Positions 51,874-60,910 of a stretch of DNA of 64,000 nt are shown here, piece after piece. The DNA is from Williamsia faeni. Lineage in GTDB: Bacteria; Actinomycetota; Actinomycetes; Mycobacteriales; Mycobacteriaceae. The stretch lies in NCBI GenBank assembly GCA_003202005.1, contig QJJF01000002.1, positions 496,001 to 560,000 of the forward strand, in the 5' to 3' direction. The notes beneath the pieces are model-generated. The model did no database searches, was not told where the DNA came from, and worked only from the letters and a program-made list of their open reading frames with translations. The translations under genes and the position numbers were made by a program. The number at the start of each line of letters is the position of its first letter. The stretch's first letter is position 1.

Positions 51874-53913
51874 ATGAGTGATCTACGTGTCGCGGCGCTG
51901 GAACTTGTTCGCGGACAAAACGTTTCCGTCGATTCCTTGAGCAACGGTAAAGACGTTGTATCTGTAAGCGTGGTGAGTCGCTTCCCGGGTGACGCCACAA
52001 CAACTCCAGATGTGAGCGTCTTGTTGCTTGATGCATCTGACAAAGTTCGATCGAACGCAGATTTTGTCTTCTACAACCAGCGCGATGGGGCCGGCGGTGC
52101 CGTGCGGCTCGATGACAGCGAGTCCTCGAGCGAGGATTCGGCGATTGCCGCGCAGCAGCCTGGGGATCTCGTCTATGTGGACTTCGGCATTCTGCCGGAC
52201 GATATAAGGCGAATTGTCGTCGGCGCCAGCCTCGACAGTGACGCTGAATCGACGTTTGCCCACGCAGAGGATCTTGAAATTGCGGTGATGCCAGGCGATT
52301 CGGACAGCCCGACAGCGCGATTCAACCTCTCGGTCGAAGAACCAGTGTTGGCGTTGTTGTTTGGTGAGTTTTATCGCAGGGATGCGGTTTGGAAGTTCCG
52401 TGCGATCGGTCAAGGATATGCGGGAGGCCTCGCCGCATTGGCAACTGAGTTCGGCGTCGAGATCGATGATCCAGCGGAGTCTGCGAACAACACCGCAGAT
52501 GAAGCTGAATCAGTCGCGGTCGGCGAGGAGGTATCAACGCCGTACGCAGAGGCGGTCCCAGATGTCGTCCACGCCTCTGAGAAGGCTGCGACCACAGAAC
52601 TGTCGGTGAAGTCTCCGATGACCACCAAGAAGGCGATCCGTCCACCGAAGTTGCCAACGTGGTCGCTTGTCCCCGAATTGACCGAAGGCGCAGAGTGGGA
52701 TCGGTCGAGGCTGTTTTCGGTCTCCGCCATCGGCACCGGCGATGAGCGCGAACGACGCGCGGTATCGGCTCTGCTGGCGGTGATGACGGGAGTACGAGAG
52801 TTCGGCCGCGAGATGGTCGGGCGCAGTGGTGGGCCTGCGGGAACAATCGAAACGTTCATCGAGCCCGAGTTCGTATGGAACGACAAGAAGCTTCGTCCCG
52901 ATGGATTGATCAGGGTGACACGCGGAGCGAAACAGTGGACTGCGCTGGTCGAAGCCAAATCGTCGTCTGCCAAACTCACCAGCGATCAGGTCGAGACCTA
53001 TGTCGACATCGCGCGAAGCCTCGGTTTTGACGCCGTCATCACTGTCAGTAACCAACTGCAGGGCGCACATGACCAGCACCCCGTGACCGTCGATCGGCGG
53101 AAGCTGAAAAAGGTTTCGCTCCAGCACCTTTCGTGGGACGAGATCCGGTCCGTCGCAATTCAGATGTCGATGCACAGGCAAGTGCAGGACTCGACTCAGA
53201 GTTGGATCCTGCAGGAGTTTGTCAGGTACCTACAGCACCCGAAATCGGGGTTGCACGGCTTCACCGATATGGGGGCACAGTGGGGTCAGGTTCGGGACGC
53301 GGTGAAGACCAAAACCCTCAGTGCCGACTCCAAAGGTGCGGTCGAAGTCAGCAACTTGTTTGACCAGCTCGTACGACATATCGGACACGATCTTTCATGT
53401 CTCTTGAGCGCGGACGTCCGGCCCATCTTCCCTCGCGATCGAGCCGACAGCACAACTCGGATTCAGCAATTGGCGGATTCGGGTTTCATGTTCGGTTCGC
53501 TGCGCATTCCAGGTGCCAGCGGAACGCTGACTCTGGCCATCGACCTCCGTTCCGAGATACTCGAGTGTTCGACCATCATCGATGCACCACGCGAAGGACG
53601 ACCCGCGACTCGTATCAACTGGCTCGTCAAACAGATCCCCGATGCCCACGCTGATACCCGAATCGAATCGATCCTGGCGGGCCGAACGGCCTCGACTGTG
53701 GGCGCATTGCTGGGAACCCTGCGCGAGAAGCCAGAAGCGCTACTCCCCACCGACGGAAAACTGCCCAAACAGTTCAAGATCACCCGTGGACACACACTTG
53801 CCCGGAATCGCGGCAACGTCGTCATCTCGGCCAACAAACTCGTCGAGGAGTTTTATCGGGACATCCTGCAGGTCATCCGGGCGCCGAAGAAGCCCAGTCC
53901 GACCAAGGACTGA
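51874..53913 (+). CDS. TerD-domain protein fused to PD-(D/E)XK-like nuclease domain
   Basis: 679 aa. Residues 1 to ~195 are a TerD/CABP domain: LVRGQNVSVDS, VLLLDASDKVRSNADFVFYN, LPDDIRRIVVGASL, and LFGEFYRRDAVWKFRAIGQGYAGGLAALATEFGV. The canonical Ca-binding FDLDAS region is altered (PDVSVLLLDAS). A 50-residue acidic linker follows. A second domain (about 245-679) has RLFSVSAIGTGDERERRAVSALLAVM, then the PD-(D/E)XK-like core: E near 328 in FIEPEF, D342 in RPDGLI and E360-A-K in LVEAKSSSAKL, plus DQVETYVDIARSLGFDAVITVSNQ. Stress-linked or defensive DNA cutting is inferred. It sits alone, without other ter genes. GC is a little lower than neighbours. It is an insertion relative to the Rv2074-Rv2073c pair. 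Confidence 0.82.
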   Translation: MSDLRVAALELVRGQNVSVDSLSNGKDVVSVSVVSRFPGDATTTPDVSVLLLDASDKVRSNADFVFYNQRDGAGGAVRLDDSESSSEDSAIAAQQPGDLVYVDFGILPDDIRRIVVGASLDSDAESTFAHAEDLEIAVMPGDSDSPTARFNLSVEEPVLALLFGEFYRRDAVWKFRAIGQGYAGGLAALATEFGVEIDDPAESANNTADEAESVAVGEEVSTPYAEAVPDVVHASEKAATTELSVKSPMTTKKAIRPPKLPTWSLVPELTEGAEWDRSRLFSVSAIGTGDERERRAVSALLAVMTGVREFGREMVGRSGGPAGTIETFIEPEFVWNDKKLRPDGLIRVTRGAKQWTALVEAKSSSAKLTSDQVETYVDIARSLGFDAVITVSNQLQGAHDQHPVTVDRRKLKKVSLQHLSWDEIRSVAIQMSMHRQVQDSTQSWILQEFVRYLQHPKSGLHGFTDMGAQWGQVRDAVKTKTLSADSKGAVEVSNLFDQLVRHIGHDLSCLLSADVRPIFPRDRADSTTRIQQLADSGFMFGSLRIPGASGTLTLAIDLRSEILECSTIIDAPREGRPATRINWLVKQIPDAHADTRIESILAGRTASTVGALLGTLREKPEALLPTDGKLPKQFKITRGHTLARNRGNVVISANKLVEEFYRDILQVIRAPKKPSPTKD

Positions 53914-53951
53914 CTGCAGGTCGGGAGTGACTCATTTGAGATACTGACCCG

Positions 53952-54710
53952 GTGAGTAAAGGGCGAGTAGTTGTGCTGTTCGGTGGCCGCAGTGAGATAG
54001 GCCTTGAGGTGGCAGCTCGGATCGCTGCCGGGGCAACCGTGATCTTGGCGGCTCGACGGTCATCCGAGCTCGGTGATCAGCGCGAACGACTCGAGGCCGA
54101 GAATGCGGCCGCAGTTCATTCGGTCGAGTTCGACGCCAATGACACGTCAGCACACGAGGCCCTGATCCAGCAGATCATCGCTGAACACGGACCCATCGAC
54201 GATGCGATCGTCGCGTTCGGCATCCTCGGCGATCAGGCGAAGGCCGAGGTCGACAGCACCCACGCACTGCAGATCGCCCACACCGACTACCTGGCCCAGA
54301 TCAGCGTGCTGACGCCGCTGGCAACGGCCATGCGGGCCGCCAAGCGCGGAAACATCATCGTCTTCTCGTCGGTGGCCGGTGTTCGGGTCCGACGCGCCAA
54401 CTACGTCTATGGATCCACCAAGGCCGGCCTCGACGGTTTCGCGAGCGGACTGTCAGATGCGTTGCACGGCAGTGGGGTACACCTGCTGCTCGTCCGCTCG
54501 GGGTTTGTCATCGGGAACATGACGAAGGACATGATGGCTTCGGGTACCAAGCCGGCGCCGATGTCGAGCACCGCACCGGAGGTTGCCGATGCGGTGGTGA
54601 AAGCGCTGCATCGAGGTAGGCGGGTGGTCTGGGTTCCCGGAAGACTACGTCCGGTCTTCTTCGTGATGAGACTGCTGCCGCAGGCGATCTGGCGACGGAT
54701 GCCGCGATGA
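53952..54710 (+). CDS. SDR-family oxidoreductase (Rv2073c-type)
   Basis: 252 aa, GTG 53952. Short-chain dehydrogenase: VVVLFGGRSEIGLEVAARI (altered TGxxxGIG), FGILGDQ, catalytic Ser/Tyr/Lys set in IIVFSSVAGVRVRRANYVYGSTKAGLDGF, and a hydrophobic C-terminus with RPVFFVMRLLPQAIW. It resembles DprE2-like reductases acting on decaprenylphosphoryl sugars; the substrate is not proven. Overlaps cobL by four bases (ATGA), so it is co-translated with cobalamin genes though not obviously a cob enzyme. Confidence 0.85.
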   Translation: MSKGRVVVLFGGRSEIGLEVAARIAAGATVILAARRSSELGDQRERLEAENAAAVHSVEFDANDTSAHEALIQQIIAEHGPIDDAIVAFGILGDQAKAEVDSTHALQIAHTDYLAQISVLTPLATAMRAAKRGNIIVFSSVAGVRVRRANYVYGSTKAGLDGFASGLSDALHGSGVHLLLVRSGFVIGNMTKDMMASGTKPAPMSSTAPEVADAVVKALHRGRRVVWVPGRLRPVFFVMRLLPQAIWRRMPR

Positions 54711-55918
54711 CCACTCCGACGTTTGTTGTGGTCGGTATCGGCGCCGACGGTTGGGACGGACTGTCCGGAACCTCGCAACGTGAACTGCGTTCTGCCACCG
54801 ACATCTACGGCTCCGCCCGCCAGCTGTCTCTGTTGGCTCCACTCGATGCGACGCTTCATCGGTGGGACAGCCCGATGTCGGAGCACCTGCAGCGAGTTCT
54901 GGCCGACGCACACACGCAGACCCTCCACATCCTCGCTTCGGGTGACCCGATGTTCCACGGGGTCGGTGCATCGATCGTCAAGCAGGTGGGCGCTGCGCAT
55001 GTCCGCATCTTGCCAGCCGTCTCGAGCGTCAGCCTCGCCTCCGCTCGCCTCGGTTGGGACCTGGCCACCACCCGCATCCGAAGCGTCGTCGACCGCCCGC
55101 TGGATTCGATCCTCTCCGGAGTGTCCGACAGCATTCGACTGCTGATCCTCAGCCGCGACAACACCACACCGGCAGCTGTCGCCGAACTGCTCACGGCCCA
55201 TGGCTTCGGATGGTCGCAGCTGACCGTCCTCGAACAGCTCGGCTCCGACAAGGAACGTCTTGTCAGCGGCATCGCGCGGACATGGGCCGAACCGGCCGGA
55301 GACCAGCTGAACATCGTTGCCGTCGACTGCCTCGGTCCACCCGTCAGCAGTCAGGCCGGACTTCCCGACACCGATTTCAGCAACGACGGACAACTGACCA
55401 AACAAGCAGTGCGCGCATTGACCGTCACCGCGCTGCGACCCGCCGCTCGCCAAATGCTGTGGGACGTCGGTGCGGGCGCCGGCAGCATCTCGATCGAATG
55501 GCTGCGCACCGATCGCAGCTGCACCGCAATCGCATTCGAGACCAACGACATCCGCCGGGCGCGTATTCAACACAACGCCACCGAACTCGGGGTCAGTGCG
55601 GGGCTGACGGTCCTCGGCGCTGCCCCAGAACAGTTGTCTCACGCCCCCGATCCCGATGCGATCTTCATCGGTGGAGGACTCACGGTCCCGGGCATCGTCG
55701 ACGAATGCTGGGACGCCCTCCTCGACGGCGGACGGATCGTTGCCAACGCAGTCACCATCGAGTCCGAGGCCGTTTTGGTGAAATGGCATGCTGCGGTGGG
55801 CGGCACCCTTCGCCGCTTCCAGATCGACCACGCCGAACCGCTGGGATCGATGACAACGTGGCGACCCACATTGCCTGTGACCCAATGGATCGCTGATAAA
55901 CCGAGGACCAACGAATGA
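54707..55918 (+). CDS. cobL: Precorrin-6Y C5,15-methyltransferase (decarboxylating)
   Basis: 403 aa. Bifunctional: N-terminal CbiE-like methyltransferase (VVGIGADGWDGLSG, ASGDPMFHGVGASI) and C-terminal CbiT-like decarboxylating methyltransferase (LWDVGAGAGSISIEWLRTDRS, FIGGGLTVPGIVDECWDALL). Adds methyls to C-5 and C-15 and decarboxylates the acetate chain in aerobic B12 synthesis. ATG 54707 overlaps the SDR stop; its own stop overlaps cobM by four bases. Confidence 0.97.
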   Translation: MTTPTFVVVGIGADGWDGLSGTSQRELRSATDIYGSARQLSLLAPLDATLHRWDSPMSEHLQRVLADAHTQTLHILASGDPMFHGVGASIVKQVGAAHVRILPAVSSVSLASARLGWDLATTRIRSVVDRPLDSILSGVSDSIRLLILSRDNTTPAAVAELLTAHGFGWSQLTVLEQLGSDKERLVSGIARTWAEPAGDQLNIVAVDCLGPPVSSQAGLPDTDFSNDGQLTKQAVRALTVTALRPAARQMLWDVGAGAGSISIEWLRTDRSCTAIAFETNDIRRARIQHNATELGVSAGLTVLGAAPEQLSHAPDPDAIFIGGGLTVPGIVDECWDALLDGGRIVANAVTIESEAVLVKWHAAVGGTLRRFQIDHAEPLGSMTTWRPTLPVTQWIADKPRTNE

Positions 55919-56682
55919 CCGTGTACTTCATCGGGGCCGGCCCCGGCGCTGCCGATCTGATCACTCTTCGGGGCGCGAAGCTGCTGTCGGAGTGCAACAC
56001 CTGCCTCTACGCAGGCTCGCTCGTACCCGCAGAAATGCTCGAGCACTGCCCACCCGGGGCGACATTGATCAACACCGCCAAGATGCCGCTTCCGCAGATC
56101 ATCGACCACATCGTCACCGCGACCCGCTCCGGACACAACGTGGCGCGCCTGCACTCCGGCGACCCTGGATTGTATTCAGCAGTGGCAGAACAGGTCAGGT
56201 TGCTGCAAACGCAAGGGATCTCCTACGAGATCGTCCCCGGCGTTCCCGCGTTCGCCGCGGCCGCCGCCGCTCTGGGCCAGGAGCTCACAGTGCCGGGTAT
56301 CGGCCAGTCACTGTTGATAACCCGGGTGTCGACACTGTCCACCGACATGCCCAGCGGTGAACAACTCGAGGATCTCGCTCGTACCGGCGTCACGATGGCA
56401 ATCCACCTGGCAGCTCACCGTGCCCAGCAGATAGTCGATGCACTGACACCGCACTACGGCAGCGATTGTCCGACGGCGGTCGTCGCATTTGCCAGCCGCG
56501 ACAACCAGCAGATCGTCCGATGCACATTGGACGATCTCCCGAACCAGCTGACACTGAACCATATTCAGCGAACAGCCGTCATCTTCGTCGGCCGGGTCCT
56601 GGCCGCGTCTGAGTTCCCGGACAGCTACCTCTACTCGTCGGCCCGGATGACCAAACTGCGCACCGACCCTCACACGTCATGA
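55915..56682 (+). CDS. cobM: Precorrin-4 C11-methyltransferase
   Basis: 255 aa, ATG 55915 (overlaps cobL). SAM-dependent methylation of precorrin-4 to precorrin-5. Uroporphyrin-III C-methyltransferase fold: VYFIGAGPGAADLITLRGAKLL, ARLHSGDPGLYSAVAEQ, YEIVPGVPAFAAAAAALGQELTVPG, MAIHLAAH. Overlaps cobK by four bases, completing the cobLMK transcript. Confidence 0.97.
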   Translation: MTVYFIGAGPGAADLITLRGAKLLSECNTCLYAGSLVPAEMLEHCPPGATLINTAKMPLPQIIDHIVTATRSGHNVARLHSGDPGLYSAVAEQVRLLQTQGISYEIVPGVPAFAAAAAALGQELTVPGIGQSLLITRVSTLSTDMPSGEQLEDLARTGVTMAIHLAAHRAQQIVDALTPHYGSDCPTAVVAFASRDNQQIVRCTLDDLPNQLTLNHIQRTAVIFVGRVLAASEFPDSYLYSSARMTKLRTDPHTS

Positions 56683-57437
56683 GTGCCGACACGGTCCTCA
56701 TCCTCGGTGGTACCGCCGAAGCACGCGCGCTGGCAAAGGATCTCGTCTCCGATGGCAGACGGGTGATCACCTCATTGGCCGGCCGCGTGAAGGATCCGGC
56801 GCTACCTGTCGGTGACGTCCGGATCGGTGGGTTCGGCGGAATCGACGGCCTGGCAACGTGGTTGCGGGACAACAGTTGTACGGCGGTTGTCGACGCGACG
56901 CACCCGTTCGCCCGCCAGATCTCGGCCAACGCCACTGCCGCGACCGACGAACTCGACGTACCGATGCTGACTCTGCGCCGCCCCCAATGGCAGCCGCAGC
57001 CGGGGGACCACTGGCTCGACGTACCCGACATCGCCGCCGCTGCCAAGAGCGTCGCGGACATGGCCGCCGACAACGACACTCTCCGGGTCTTCCTCACCAC
57101 GGGTCGACAGGACGTCGACGTGTTCGCCGACATCACCGACGCCTGGTTTCTGATTCGTCTGGTGGATCCGCCCGAGCGTGCGGTTCCGCGCCACCATCAG
57201 ATCATCCGCAGTCGCGGCCCCTACACGGTCGACGGTGAACTCGACCTGATGCGTGAGCACAAGATCGACGTGGTGGTGACCAAGAACAGCGGCGGACCAC
57301 TGGTTCAGTCCAAACTCGAGGCAGCGCGACAACTCTCGTTGCCGGTGGTCATGGTTCGGCGGCCGGCCCCAGCGCATGGTGAGGCTGTCGACACGGCCTC
57401 GGCCGCCGCAACCTGGGTCCGTCAGTTGCTCTCGTAG
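56679..57437 (+). CDS. cobK: Precorrin-6A reductase
   Basis: 252 aa, ATG 56679. NADPH-dependent reduction of precorrin-6A to dihydro-precorrin-6. Motifs: VLILGGTAEARALAKDL (Rossmann loop), VVDATHPFARQISANA, RLVDPPER, and VTKNSGGPLVQSKLEAARQL. The 3' end overlaps the end of the opposing cobIJ gene by 16 nt, so the two cob transcripts share complementary tails. Confidence 0.96.
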   Translation: MSADTVLILGGTAEARALAKDLVSDGRRVITSLAGRVKDPALPVGDVRIGGFGGIDGLATWLRDNSCTAVVDATHPFARQISANATAATDELDVPMLTLRRPQWQPQPGDHWLDVPDIAAAAKSVADMAADNDTLRVFLTTGRQDVDVFADITDAWFLIRLVDPPERAVPRHHQIIRSRGPYTVDGELDLMREHKIDVVVTKNSGGPLVQSKLEAARQLSLPVVMVRRPAPAHGEAVDTASAAATWVRQLLS

Positions 57438-58930
57438 CGCCGGTTGGTGAACGCCACCGGGCCACCGACACGGTCGACGACGGTGGTTGTCGAGGACCCG
57501 ATGATCAGCAATGTCCGCATGTCGACCACGGACGGATCGAATTCACCGACGGTGGTGATCACCACCGACTGCTCGGGTCCACCGACGTCGCGCCCGAGGA
57601 TGATCGGTGTGGAGGGGGCCTTGAACTCGAGGACGATGTCCTTGAGCTCGGCGACCTGCCAGTTCCTGCTGGCCGATCCCGGGTTGTAGATCGCCAGCAC
57701 CAGGTCGGCGTCCAGCGCCGCACGGACGCGCTGTGTGATCACGTCCCAGCCCTTGAGGCGGTCCGACAAAGAGATCACCGCGTAGTCGTGTCCCAGCGGT
57801 GCGCCGGCCACACTGGCGACAGCATTCGCCGCGGTCACGCCGGGTACCACTCGCACCGGCACGTCCCGCCACTGCGGGTCGGCAGATTCCTCGACAACCG
57901 CGGCGGCCATGGCGAACACACCGGGATCACCCGACGACACCACGGCAACGCGAGCACCTTTCTTCGCCAGATCCAGTGCCATACAGGCCCGTTCCGACTC
58001 GACACGATTGTCGCTGGCATGCATCCGCTGACCGGGGCGGGGAGTGACTCGATCCAGGTACGTCTTGTAGCCCACGACATCGGTTGCCCGCGCGAGTTCC
58101 GCACGGACCTCGGGTGTGGTCCACCGCGCGGCCCCGGGACCCAGACCCACCACAACGACCTCGCCGGCCGCGCCGGCACCCGGTGTCACCTGTTGCGGAT
58201 TGTTCAGCTCGCCGGGGATGACGACCATCGAGAAGTACGGCACTGTCGTCGCATCGACATCCACCACTCGGAGAACCTTCTGCGCGCCCGTCGAGGCCCT
58301 CTCGACGTACCATGCACGGTCGATGACTCCGGATTCGCGAAGTGCTGCAACAACTTCCGGAAAGGTGCGCCCCAACTTCATGATCGCGACCGCATCGCTG
58401 TCCCGCAACCGGCGAACCAGTTCATCCTTGGGTAACGTGCCGGGGAGCACGGTGAGGGTCTCTTCGGCTTCGACCAACGGCATACCGGTGGCGGCCGCAC
58501 TCGCGCTCACAGACGTGACACCCGGGATGATCTCGGTGTCGAAACGTTCCGTCAACCGTTTGTGCATGTGCATGTACGAGCTGTAGAAAAGCGGGTCACC
58601 CTCTGCGAGCAAGGCCACCGAACGTCCCGCACTCAGGTGTTCGGCCAGCACTTCCGCGGCCGCGGTGTAGAAGTCGTCGAGTGCACCTCGATAGCCACCG
58701 GGGTGATCGGTGGTCTCGGTGGTGATCGGATACATCAACTTCTCTTCGATCTGACCTTCGCGCAGGTACGGCTCCGCGACCGACCGCGCGATCGAACGAC
58801 CATGACGCGCACAGTGATACGCGATGACGTCAGCTTCGCCGATGACCCGCGCCGCCTTCACGGTGACCAACTCGCTGTCGCCGGGTCCCAGCCCGACGCC
58901 CCACAATTTTCCAGTGGTCGTCATCGTCAT
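57422..58930 (-). CDS. cobIJ: Fused precorrin-2 C20- / precorrin-3B C17-methyltransferase
   Basis: 502 aa, ATG 58930. Two tandem methyltransferase halves: residues 1 to ~243 are CobI (LWGVGLGPGDSELVTVKAARVI, LAEGDPLFYSSYMHMHKRL, IIPGVTSVSASAAATGMPLVEAEETL), and ~255-502 are CobJ (VVVGLGPGAARWTTPEVRAEL, VSSGDPGVFAMAAAVVE, VVPGVTAANAVASVAGAPLGHDYAVISLSD). The fusion is usual in this order. Overlaps cobH by four bases. Confidence 0.97.
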   Translation of the reverse strand: MTMTTTGKLWGVGLGPGDSELVTVKAARVIGEADVIAYHCARHGRSIARSVAEPYLREGQIEEKLMYPITTETTDHPGGYRGALDDFYTAAAEVLAEHLSAGRSVALLAEGDPLFYSSYMHMHKRLTERFDTEIIPGVTSVSASAAATGMPLVEAEETLTVLPGTLPKDELVRRLRDSDAVAIMKLGRTFPEVVAALRESGVIDRAWYVERASTGAQKVLRVVDVDATTVPYFSMVVIPGELNNPQQVTPGAGAAGEVVVVGLGPGAARWTTPEVRAELARATDVVGYKTYLDRVTPRPGQRMHASDNRVESERACMALDLAKKGARVAVVSSGDPGVFAMAAAVVEESADPQWRDVPVRVVPGVTAANAVASVAGAPLGHDYAVISLSDRLKGWDVITQRVRAALDADLVLAIYNPGSASRNWQVAELKDIVLEFKAPSTPIILGRDVGGPEQSVVITTVGEFDPSVVDMRTLLIIGSSTTTVVDRVGGPVAFTNRRYESN

Positions 58931-59550
58931 TCCACCTTCGAAGCAAGTGCGTTGAGTGCGGCTGCCGTGATGGCAGATCCGCCGCGTCGGCCGAGGACCG
59001 TGAGGTACTCGAGATCAGTTCGGTCAGCCAGGGCTTCACAGGATTCGGCGGCGCCGATGAATCCCACCGGTGCGCCGATCACCGCGGCCGGGCGAGGCCC
59101 TCCGGCGTCGACCAATTCCAGGAGCGCAAAGAGAGCGGTCGGCGCGTTGCCGATTGCCACCACTGCACCTTCGAGCATCGGTCGCCAAAGTTCCACCGCG
59201 GCAGCGGTTCTGGTGGTGTCCAATTCGACGGCAAGGTCGGGGGTCCGGGGATCACCGAGAAGGCAGAGCACCTCGTTGTCCGCGGGCAACCGTTTGCGGG
59301 TGACTCCGGACGCGACCATGTTCGCATCGCAGAGGATCGGCGCGCCCGCCTCCAACGCGGTGCGCGCTGCGGTCACGAGCCCGGCACTGGCGCGTACATC
59401 GCCGGTCAGGTCGACCTGACCACTGGCGTGGATCATCCGGACAACCACCTGTGACAGGTCCTCGTCGAACGCTGTGAGGTCGGATTCGGCACGAATCGTC
59501 GCGAATGACTGCCGGTAGATCTCGGCGCCGTCTCGAATGTAGGTGTACAT
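58927..59550 (-). CDS. cobH: Precorrin-8X methylmutase
   Basis: 207 aa from ATG 59550 (MYTYIRDGAEIYRQSF), which matches the family start; a GTG at 59562 would add four residues. Moves the C-11 methyl to C-12, making hydrogenobyrinate. Conserved: RMIHASGQVDL (catalytic His), GAPILCDANMVASGVTRKRLP, AIGNAPTALFALLELVDAG, GAPVGFIGAAESCEAL. Located 25 nt after cobG and overlapping cobIJ. Confidence 0.96.
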   Translation of the reverse strand: MYTYIRDGAEIYRQSFATIRAESDLTAFDEDLSQVVVRMIHASGQVDLTGDVRASAGLVTAARTALEAGAPILCDANMVASGVTRKRLPADNEVLCLLGDPRTPDLAVELDTTRTAAAVELWRPMLEGAVVAIGNAPTALFALLELVDAGGPRPAAVIGAPVGFIGAAESCEALADRTDLEYLTVLGRRGGSAITAAALNALASKVE

Positions 59551-59574
59551 AATGCCCGTCACTTTAGATGTTGC

Positions 59575-60702
59575 TCAGAGCCGACGACGCGTGTACCCCG
59601 TGGGAGTGGCTTCGACCCGAATATGGTCTTCGTGGGGCGAACCGCATCCGCGTTCGCAGCCGACCCAGTGCTCGCGATCGTCGATCGCGACATCAACCGC
59701 GCCCAGGTGCCGGTCGAGATCCCCGCGAACATCGGTGTGCGACTTGTCGCATCCGGGCGATCCCGTGCAGTCGGTGATCCTCGTCCACGGCGAGTTCTCG
59801 TCGAAGATCAGACCCATCGGTGCCATCACCCGAAGTACGGTGTCGGCCATGCCTTCTGACAGGTCGACGATCAGGATCTCTTTTCGTGGGGTCAGGTAGA
59901 TATCGCGTTCGATGGCGGCCAGGAACTCTCCGACGCGCGCCGGGATCCGACCATGGGGGACCACCGAGCCGAGCGCCACCAGATTCTTGTCGTCCTGTGC
60001 CAGCCAGCCCACCCGTGGTTCCGAACCGGCCTGCGACCTCGAATATTCACCGGTGACGGGCAGTCCGGCCAGCACCCCGTCGATGGCGGCGCGACCGGCG
60101 AGGTCCTGTACGCGCCATTCGTCGTTTCGGTCGGCAAGAAATGCGTGTGCCAGGTCGATCATCACCGCTGGAGCATCGGCCGCGGCCACCTGCCGGCCCG
60201 TCGGTTTTCCGCCCACGACCACGTCAAACGACTGGTCGTCGATTGCCAGCACGCCGATGTCCGGACCCTGGGTCAGGATGTCTCCGCGCCCGTCGTCGAC
60301 GCCGAAGAGGATTCTGGCCGGAAGTTTGGCCAACGCGGCGTCGGATTGCAGCCGCCGATCGAACTCGGCCAGGATCGGCCGTGCGTCGAGGAGACCTCCC
60401 CGCCGACCGGTCAAGGCCGAAAGCTGCAGGTTGCGCACCCTTTCGTGGCTGGGCGAGGGGATCAATCCGGCGTCGAGGATGAGTTCACCGGCACCATCGA
60501 TATCGGTGATCCCACGCACCTGAACGTTGCCGCGTGACGTCAGTTCGAAGTGGCCGTCCCCGAACCCGTCCGACACTCCCACCAGGGCCAGCACCTGGGC
60601 CGGTGTGATCAGACCACCCGGAAGCCGGATCCGCGCCAGGTGGCCATCGGCCGCCGGGTGCGCAGAGAACACCCCGGGGCAGCGATCAGAGGGTCGACTC
60701 AT
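59575..60702 (-). CDS. cobG: Precorrin-3B synthase
   Basis: 375 aa from ATG 60702 (MSRPSDRCPG). Monooxygenase that converts precorrin-3A to precorrin-3B, the oxygen-dependent step that marks the aerobic pathway. Nitrite/sulfite-reductase-like fold with [4Fe-4S] ligands: DCTGSPGCDKSH and later CERGCGSPHEDHIRV (C-x5-C, C-x3-C). Also DGHLARIRLPGGLITPAQV and VQVRGITD. Divergent from cobN; the riboswitch lies between them on the other strand. Confidence 0.93.
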   Translation of the reverse strand: MSRPSDRCPGVFSAHPAADGHLARIRLPGGLITPAQVLALVGVSDGFGDGHFELTSRGNVQVRGITDIDGAGELILDAGLIPSPSHERVRNLQLSALTGRRGGLLDARPILAEFDRRLQSDAALAKLPARILFGVDDGRGDILTQGPDIGVLAIDDQSFDVVVGGKPTGRQVAAADAPAVMIDLAHAFLADRNDEWRVQDLAGRAAIDGVLAGLPVTGEYSRSQAGSEPRVGWLAQDDKNLVALGSVVPHGRIPARVGEFLAAIERDIYLTPRKEILIVDLSEGMADTVLRVMAPMGLIFDENSPWTRITDCTGSPGCDKSHTDVRGDLDRHLGAVDVAIDDREHWVGCERGCGSPHEDHIRVEATPTGYTRRRL

Positions 60703-60764
60703 GGGATCCACGGTACTGGCCGCCGGATTGCGGATCACAGGACAGCCCGCAAATCCGGACAAGC

Positions 60765-60860
60765 TAGTCTGAGAAACGATCTGCAACGAGGAAGCCAGTG
60801 AGAGTCCGGCACGGTCGCGCCACTGTATCGGGGAAACCCCAAGTCAGACCCCTGTTGCTC
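60765..60860 (+). promoter_or_regulatory. Cobalamin riboswitch upstream of cobN
   Basis: Core read on the plus strand: GGAAGCCAGTGAGAGTCCGG, then CACGGTCGCGCCACTGTATC, a short GGGGAAACCCC hairpin, and the B12-box AAGTCAGACC at 60841. These match the conserved heart of cobalamin riboswitches. The 5' half is short here. About 50 nt further an AAGGAGG site precedes cobN, so control may be by hiding this ribosome site when B12 is bound. Boundaries are approximate. Confidence 0.85.
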
Positions 60861-60910
60861 CGCCGCTACACCCAAACCGCCGGGCGCGAATTCCTGGCAA
60901 GGAGGTCCTC

